The position numbers and the translations under genes were made by a program. A stretch of DNA of 64,000 bases, from assembly GCA_963739005.1 (NCBI GenBank), contig CAVTYQ010000003.1, forward strand, positions 62,001 to 126,000, in the 5' to 3' direction. Numbering within the stretch: position 1 is the first letter of the stretch; every line of letters starts with the position of its first letter. Of this stretch, positions 60,870 through 64,000 are shown piece by piece. Origin of the DNA: DASWJZ01 sp963739005 (GTDB lineage Bacteria > Pseudomonadota > Alphaproteobacteria > Rhizobiales > Afifellaceae). The notes below the pieces were generated by a model that was not told the origin of the DNA, searched no databases, and saw nothing but the letters and a program-made list of their open reading frames with translations.

Positions 60870-61691
60870 ATGCAGGAAATCGTGACGGGCGCCTCCCGCC
60901 AGTCCAACGCCATCGCCTATTACGGCCCGGAGGGGTTCAAGGGCATGCGCCGCGCCGGCCGGCTCGCCGCCGAATGCCTGGACGCGCTCTACGATATCGT
61001 GGAGCCCGGCGTCACCACCCAGGCGATCGACGACTTCATCTTCCATTTCGGCCTGAAGCGCGGCGCCCAGCCGGCGACCCTCAACTACCGCGGCTATCGC
61101 AAGTCGAGCTGCACCTCGGTCAACCACGTCGTCTGCCACGGCATTCCGAACGAGAAGCCGCTCCGCGAAGGCGACATCGTCAACATCGACGTGACCTTCG
61201 TGCTCGACGGCTGGCACGGCGATTCGAGCCGCATGTATGCGGCCGGCCAGATGAAGCGCGCCGCCGAGCGGCTGGTCGAGGTGACCTACGAGTGCCTGAT
61301 GCGCGGGGTCGAAGCGATCCGGCCCGGCGGGCGCATGGGCGACATCGGCCACGCCATCCAGAGCTACGCGGAGGCGCAGCGCTGCTCGGTGGTGCGCGAT
61401 TTCTGCGGCCACGGCGTCGGCCGCGCCTTCCACGAGCCGCCGAACGTGCTCCATTACGGTCAGGCCGGCGAAGGGCTGGAGATCAAGCCGGGCATGATCT
61501 TCACGGTCGAGCCGATGATCAATCTCGGCCGCCCGCACGTGAAGCTGCTTTCCGACGGGTGGACGGCGGTCACCCGCGACCGCTCGCTCTCCGCGCAATT
61601 CGAGCATACGGTCGGGGTGACCGAGACCGGCGTGGAGATCTTCACGCTCTCGCCCTCGGGCCGCTCCTGGCTGCCCTGGAAGGACGCCTGA
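60870..61691 (+). CDS. map: Methionine aminopeptidase, type I
   Basis: Removes the N-terminal Met from nascent proteins. Metal ligands are the Asp residues of NIDVTFVLDGWHGDSS, His in GHGVGRAFHEPPNV, Glu in FTVEPMINLG and the later Glu in QFEHTVGV. The 273-residue length is typical. It is followed by radC 13 bases later, on the same strand, so the two may be co-transcribed. Confidence 0.95.
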   Translation: MQEIVTGASRQSNAIAYYGPEGFKGMRRAGRLAAECLDALYDIVEPGVTTQAIDDFIFHFGLKRGAQPATLNYRGYRKSSCTSVNHVVCHGIPNEKPLREGDIVNIDVTFVLDGWHGDSSRMYAAGQMKRAAERLVEVTYECLMRGVEAIRPGGRMGDIGHAIQSYAEAQRCSVVRDFCGHGVGRAFHEPPNVLHYGQAGEGLEIKPGMIFTVEPMINLGRPHVKLLSDGWTAVTRDRSLSAQFEHTVGVTETGVEIFTLSPSGRSWLPWKDA

Positions 61692-61707
61692 AGCGTCGGA
61701 GCTCTTG

Positions 61708-62406
61708 ATGGCGGAGTTCGAGGACGCCGGCGGGCTCCCCCATTTCCACGGACATCGCGACCGGCTTCGCGCGCGCTTCCGCGACAAGGGCGCCGCGACG
61801 CTCGCCGACTATGAGCTGCTTGAGATGGCGCTCTTCCGCGCCATCCAGCGCGGCGACACGAAGCCGGTCGCCAAGGCGCTCCTGAAGCGTTTCGGGACGC
61901 TGAGCGAAGTGCTCGCGGCCCCGCGCGAGCGGCTGAAGGAGATCGACGGCGTCGGCGACCGCGTGGTCGACGAATTGAAGCTGATCCGCGCCTTCGCCGA
62001 GCGCACGGCCGGCGAGGCGGTGAGAAAGCGCCCGGTGCTCTCCTCCTGGTCGGCGCTTCTCGAATATTGCCGCACCGCCATGGCGTTCGAGGAGCGCGAG
62101 CAGTTCCGCATCCTCTTCCTTGACAAGAAGAACCAGGTCGTCGCCGACGAGGTGCAGCAGACCGGCACGGTCGATCATACGCCGGTCTATCCGCGCGAGG
62201 TGATCCGCCGCGCGCTCGAGCTTTCCGCGACGGCGATCATCCTCGTCCACAATCACCCCTCAGGCGACCCGACCCCGTCGCGCGCCGACATCGAGATGAC
62301 GCGGACCATCATCGAGGTCGGCAAGCCGCTCGGGATTGCCGTGCACGACCATCTGATCATTGGCCGCGAGGGCCACGCAAGCTTCCGCGGCTTGGGGCTG
62401 GTGTAA
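61708..62406 (+). CDS. radC: RadC family protein (JAB/MPN domain)
   Basis: The 232-residue product has two helix-hairpin-helix-like stretches (VGDRVVDELKLIR) and a JAMM-type metal site, HNHPSGDPTPSRADIEMT, with the two His, the Ser and the Asp. RadC proteins are associated with DNA repair or restart, but their reaction is unsettled. ATG at 61708 is used; the preceding TTG is less likely. Confidence 0.92.
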   Translation: MAEFEDAGGLPHFHGHRDRLRARFRDKGAATLADYELLEMALFRAIQRGDTKPVAKALLKRFGTLSEVLAAPRERLKEIDGVGDRVVDELKLIRAFAERTAGEAVRKRPVLSSWSALLEYCRTAMAFEEREQFRILFLDKKNQVVADEVQQTGTVDHTPVYPREVIRRALELSATAIILVHNHPSGDPTPSRADIEMTRTIIEVGKPLGIAVHDHLIIGREGHASFRGLGLV

Positions 62407-62491
62407 TCAAACTCATCGGGTCTCACCAGGCGACAACGGCTTCGACTGCGACGCCAGCGGCAAGGTGCCGACGACAGGGCCGCTCGATCGA

Positions 62492-63631
62492 TCACCGCGT
62501 TTCGATCGGCGTGTAGTCGCGTGCCGCAGGTCCGTCGTAGAGCGTCAGGGGCCGGATCAAGATATTATTGGCCTGCTGTTCGAGGCACTGCACCGTCCAG
62601 CCCGGGACGCGGCCCATGGCGAAGACCGGCACGAAGAGATCGGGCGCGATGCCCAAAAGGCGGTAGCCGACACCGGAATAGAAATCGACATTCACGTTCA
62701 CGCCGAAGCGGGCATAAGGCGTCATGGCTGCAACGACCGCCGCCAGGATTGCCAGCCATTTCGGCTCCCCCATCTCAGCGGCGAGTGCGCCGACACCCTC
62801 GCGCATGTGGCGGGCGCGCGGATCCTCGGTCCGGTAGACCCGGTGACCGAAGCCCGTGATCGCCTCGCCAGCCTTGCGCTTGGCCTTGACGTAGTCGGCC
62901 GCGCGCTCAGGCGTGCCGATCTCCTCAGCCATGCGCATCACGTCCTCCGCAGCGCCGCCATGCGCCGGTCCGGAAAGCGCGGCCACGGCGGCCGTCATCG
63001 CCGCGTGCAGATCGGCGTCGGTGCCGATCACCACGCGGGCCGTGAAGGCGGAAGCGTTCGAGCCATGCTCCGCGTGCAGGATGAGGTCCTTATCGAGCAG
63101 GCGCATCGCGCTTTCGGAAGGCCGCGCGCCGCTCAGCATCCAGAGGAAATTGCCGGCATGCGAGAGCGCCGGGTCCGGCTTCACCACGGCGCGGCCGTTA
63201 CGGATCGCCTCGTGCGCCGCCACGATCATCGCCGCCTGCGCGGTAAGCCGCACACCCTTGCGGCGAACCGCCTCGGGCGTGTCGTCGTCGGCATCGGGGT
63301 CGAAGGCGGCAAGCGCCGAGAAGGCGGTACGCAGCACGTCCATCGGATGCGCGGCCTTGATGGTCTCGATGATGCCGAGGATGGGTTCGGGCAACTGCCG
63401 CCCCGCGATGAGCTCCTGCCGCAATCGTTCGAGCGAAGCAGGGTCGGGAAGCGCGCCGTAGAGGAGCAGGTAAGCCGTTTCCTCGAAGGTCGAATGCTGG
63501 GCGAGGTCGTGGATCGAATAGCCGCGATATCGCAATTTACCGGCTTTGCCGTCGATCGAGCTGACGCCGGAGCGCTCGAAGTACACGCCCTTCAACCCGC
63601 GATGTATCTTGACGGTTTCGGTCTCGCTCAT
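62492..63631 (-). CDS. Citrate synthase/methylcitrate synthase family protein
   Basis: A 379-residue citrate synthase of the short type. Catalytic residues lie in LHAEHGSNAS (His), GFGHRVYR (His) and NVDFYSGVGYR (Asp); the pattern fits citrate or 2-methylcitrate synthase. No prpB or prpD neighbours are present to settle which. It condenses oxaloacetate with acetyl-CoA or propionyl-CoA. It is divergent from the phosphate acetyltransferase gene across a 78-base gap. Confidence 0.88.
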   Translation of the reverse strand: MSETETVKIHRGLKGVYFERSGVSSIDGKAGKLRYRGYSIHDLAQHSTFEETAYLLLYGALPDPASLERLRQELIAGRQLPEPILGIIETIKAAHPMDVLRTAFSALAAFDPDADDDTPEAVRRKGVRLTAQAAMIVAAHEAIRNGRAVVKPDPALSHAGNFLWMLSGARPSESAMRLLDKDLILHAEHGSNASAFTARVVIGTDADLHAAMTAAVAALSGPAHGGAAEDVMRMAEEIGTPERAADYVKAKRKAGEAITGFGHRVYRTEDPRARHMREGVGALAAEMGEPKWLAILAAVVAAMTPYARFGVNVNVDFYSGVGYRLLGIAPDLFVPVFAMGRVPGWTVQCLEQQANNILIRPLTLYDGPAARDYTPIETR

Positions 63632-63709
63632 CACCTTCCAGCCTTCGCTTTTTGTTCGATCGATCGTCGCGAAAAAAAACAGTCAATAAGGCCCAGCCAA
63701 GGGGGGAGA

Positions 63710-64000
63710 GTGAACATTGTTGAGAGCGCCAAGAGGGCGATCAGGGGCCGCGATCTTGTAGTTGGTACTGCCGGAGGGAGAGGACGAGCGCATTCTCGCC
63801 GCTGCCGAGCGGCTCGCCAATGAAGGACTGGCGACGCCGATCCTGATCGGCGCATCGGGTGCCAACGGACGCATGGTCGTCGAGCCCGCCAGCGATCCAC
63901 GCCGAGCTGAATTCGCCGCCACGCTTGTGCAAAGACGGCAGCGCATGACCCCGGCGACCGCCGAACGATTGCTTCGAAAGCCGCTCTATTTCGCCGGCGC
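63710..64000 (+). pseudogene. pta: Phosphate acetyltransferase-like gene, 5' part, frameshifted, cut by window edge
   Basis: From a GTG at 63710 the frame reads SAKRAIRGRDLVVG, then one extra base at the GG of GTTGGTA (about 63764-63765) shifts the frame; the continuation is LPEGEDERILAAAERLANEG, the phosphate acyltransferase entry. After that AATLVQRRQRMTPATAER and PLYFAG are typical. The real gene runs past the window. Removing one G gives DLVVVLPEGEDERIL. Its first codons may be TTG or a start further upstream, since the GGGGGG run is very close to the GTG. Confidence 0.7.

Noticed and set aside
1..64000. CRISPR arrays, prophage or transposase genes
   Set aside because: No regularly spaced direct repeats, integrase, transposase or phage structural genes were found on reading both strands.

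Overview
The window is GC-rich chromosomal DNA from an alphaproteobacterium, most likely of the order Hyphomicrobiales. Pointers are the lineage-typical families (DUF2336, DUF3126, a PAS_5 protein, an N-terminally extended PilZ protein, a BTLCP transglutaminase-like peptidase, a MaoC-CitE pair), the thrS-yidD-NifU-like-hisI neighbourhood, and a CtrA-type box. I see no phage, insertion sequence, CRISPR array or rRNA. One tRNA gene (Leu, anticodon TAA) is present.

Layout. 1-4240 (minus): a catabolic operon of D-2-hydroxyacid dehydrogenase, LDH2-type dehydrogenase, GabD-like aldehyde dehydrogenase and an enolase-superfamily gene cut by the window edge; it resembles the sulfolactate SlcC-ComC pair plus an aldehyde dehydrogenase. 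4432-14514: mixed housekeeping and conserved genes (glycosyltransferase, phosphodiesterase, NAD kinase, cell wall hydrolase, DUF2336, MaoC/CitE, nitroreductase, secreted protein). 14524-26785: core genes (thrS, yidD, Fe-S scaffold, hisI, CBS protein, rhomboid, cysE, zinc-finger protein, FAD monooxygenase). 26920-28353: a secreted three-fold PRC-barrel protein.

28417-38312 is the most interesting block. A ROK regulator, Gfo/Idh/MocA oxidoreductase and ThuA-like gene run leftward. Divergently run a CUT1 sugar-type ABC transporter (its binding protein is frameshifted), a VOC extradiol dioxygenase and galB-galC-galD, which take 4-oxalomesaconate to pyruvate and oxaloacetate. Sugar-type uptake and sugar oxidation genes are thus joined to an aromatic ring-cleavage pathway. 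38376-45896 is a nickel/hydrogenase maturation locus (hypF-C-D-E-A-B, nikR, hupE) without hydrogenase structural genes; a perfect NikR operator sits in front of hupE. 46041-52566 holds a sulfotransferase, a GntR regulator, a YtfQRT-YjfF type sugar ABC operon and a decayed sulfotransferase remnant.

52582-64000: a cyclase-TolB-TPR protein, tRNA-Leu, a TetR regulator with a perfect palindromic operator, a frameshifted homocysteine methyltransferase next to a short MetE-like protein, a zinc-ribbon membrane protein, gpt, a peroxiredoxin-like protein, a CinA-type domain protein, map, radC, citrate synthase and the start of a phosphate acetyltransferase. Several genes (pilZ 5' end, the CUT1 binding protein, homocysteine methyltransferase, pta) and the T-loop of the tRNA each look as if they carry one extra base. 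That recurring pattern suggests uncorrected sequencing or assembly indels, though real pseudogenes cannot be excluded.
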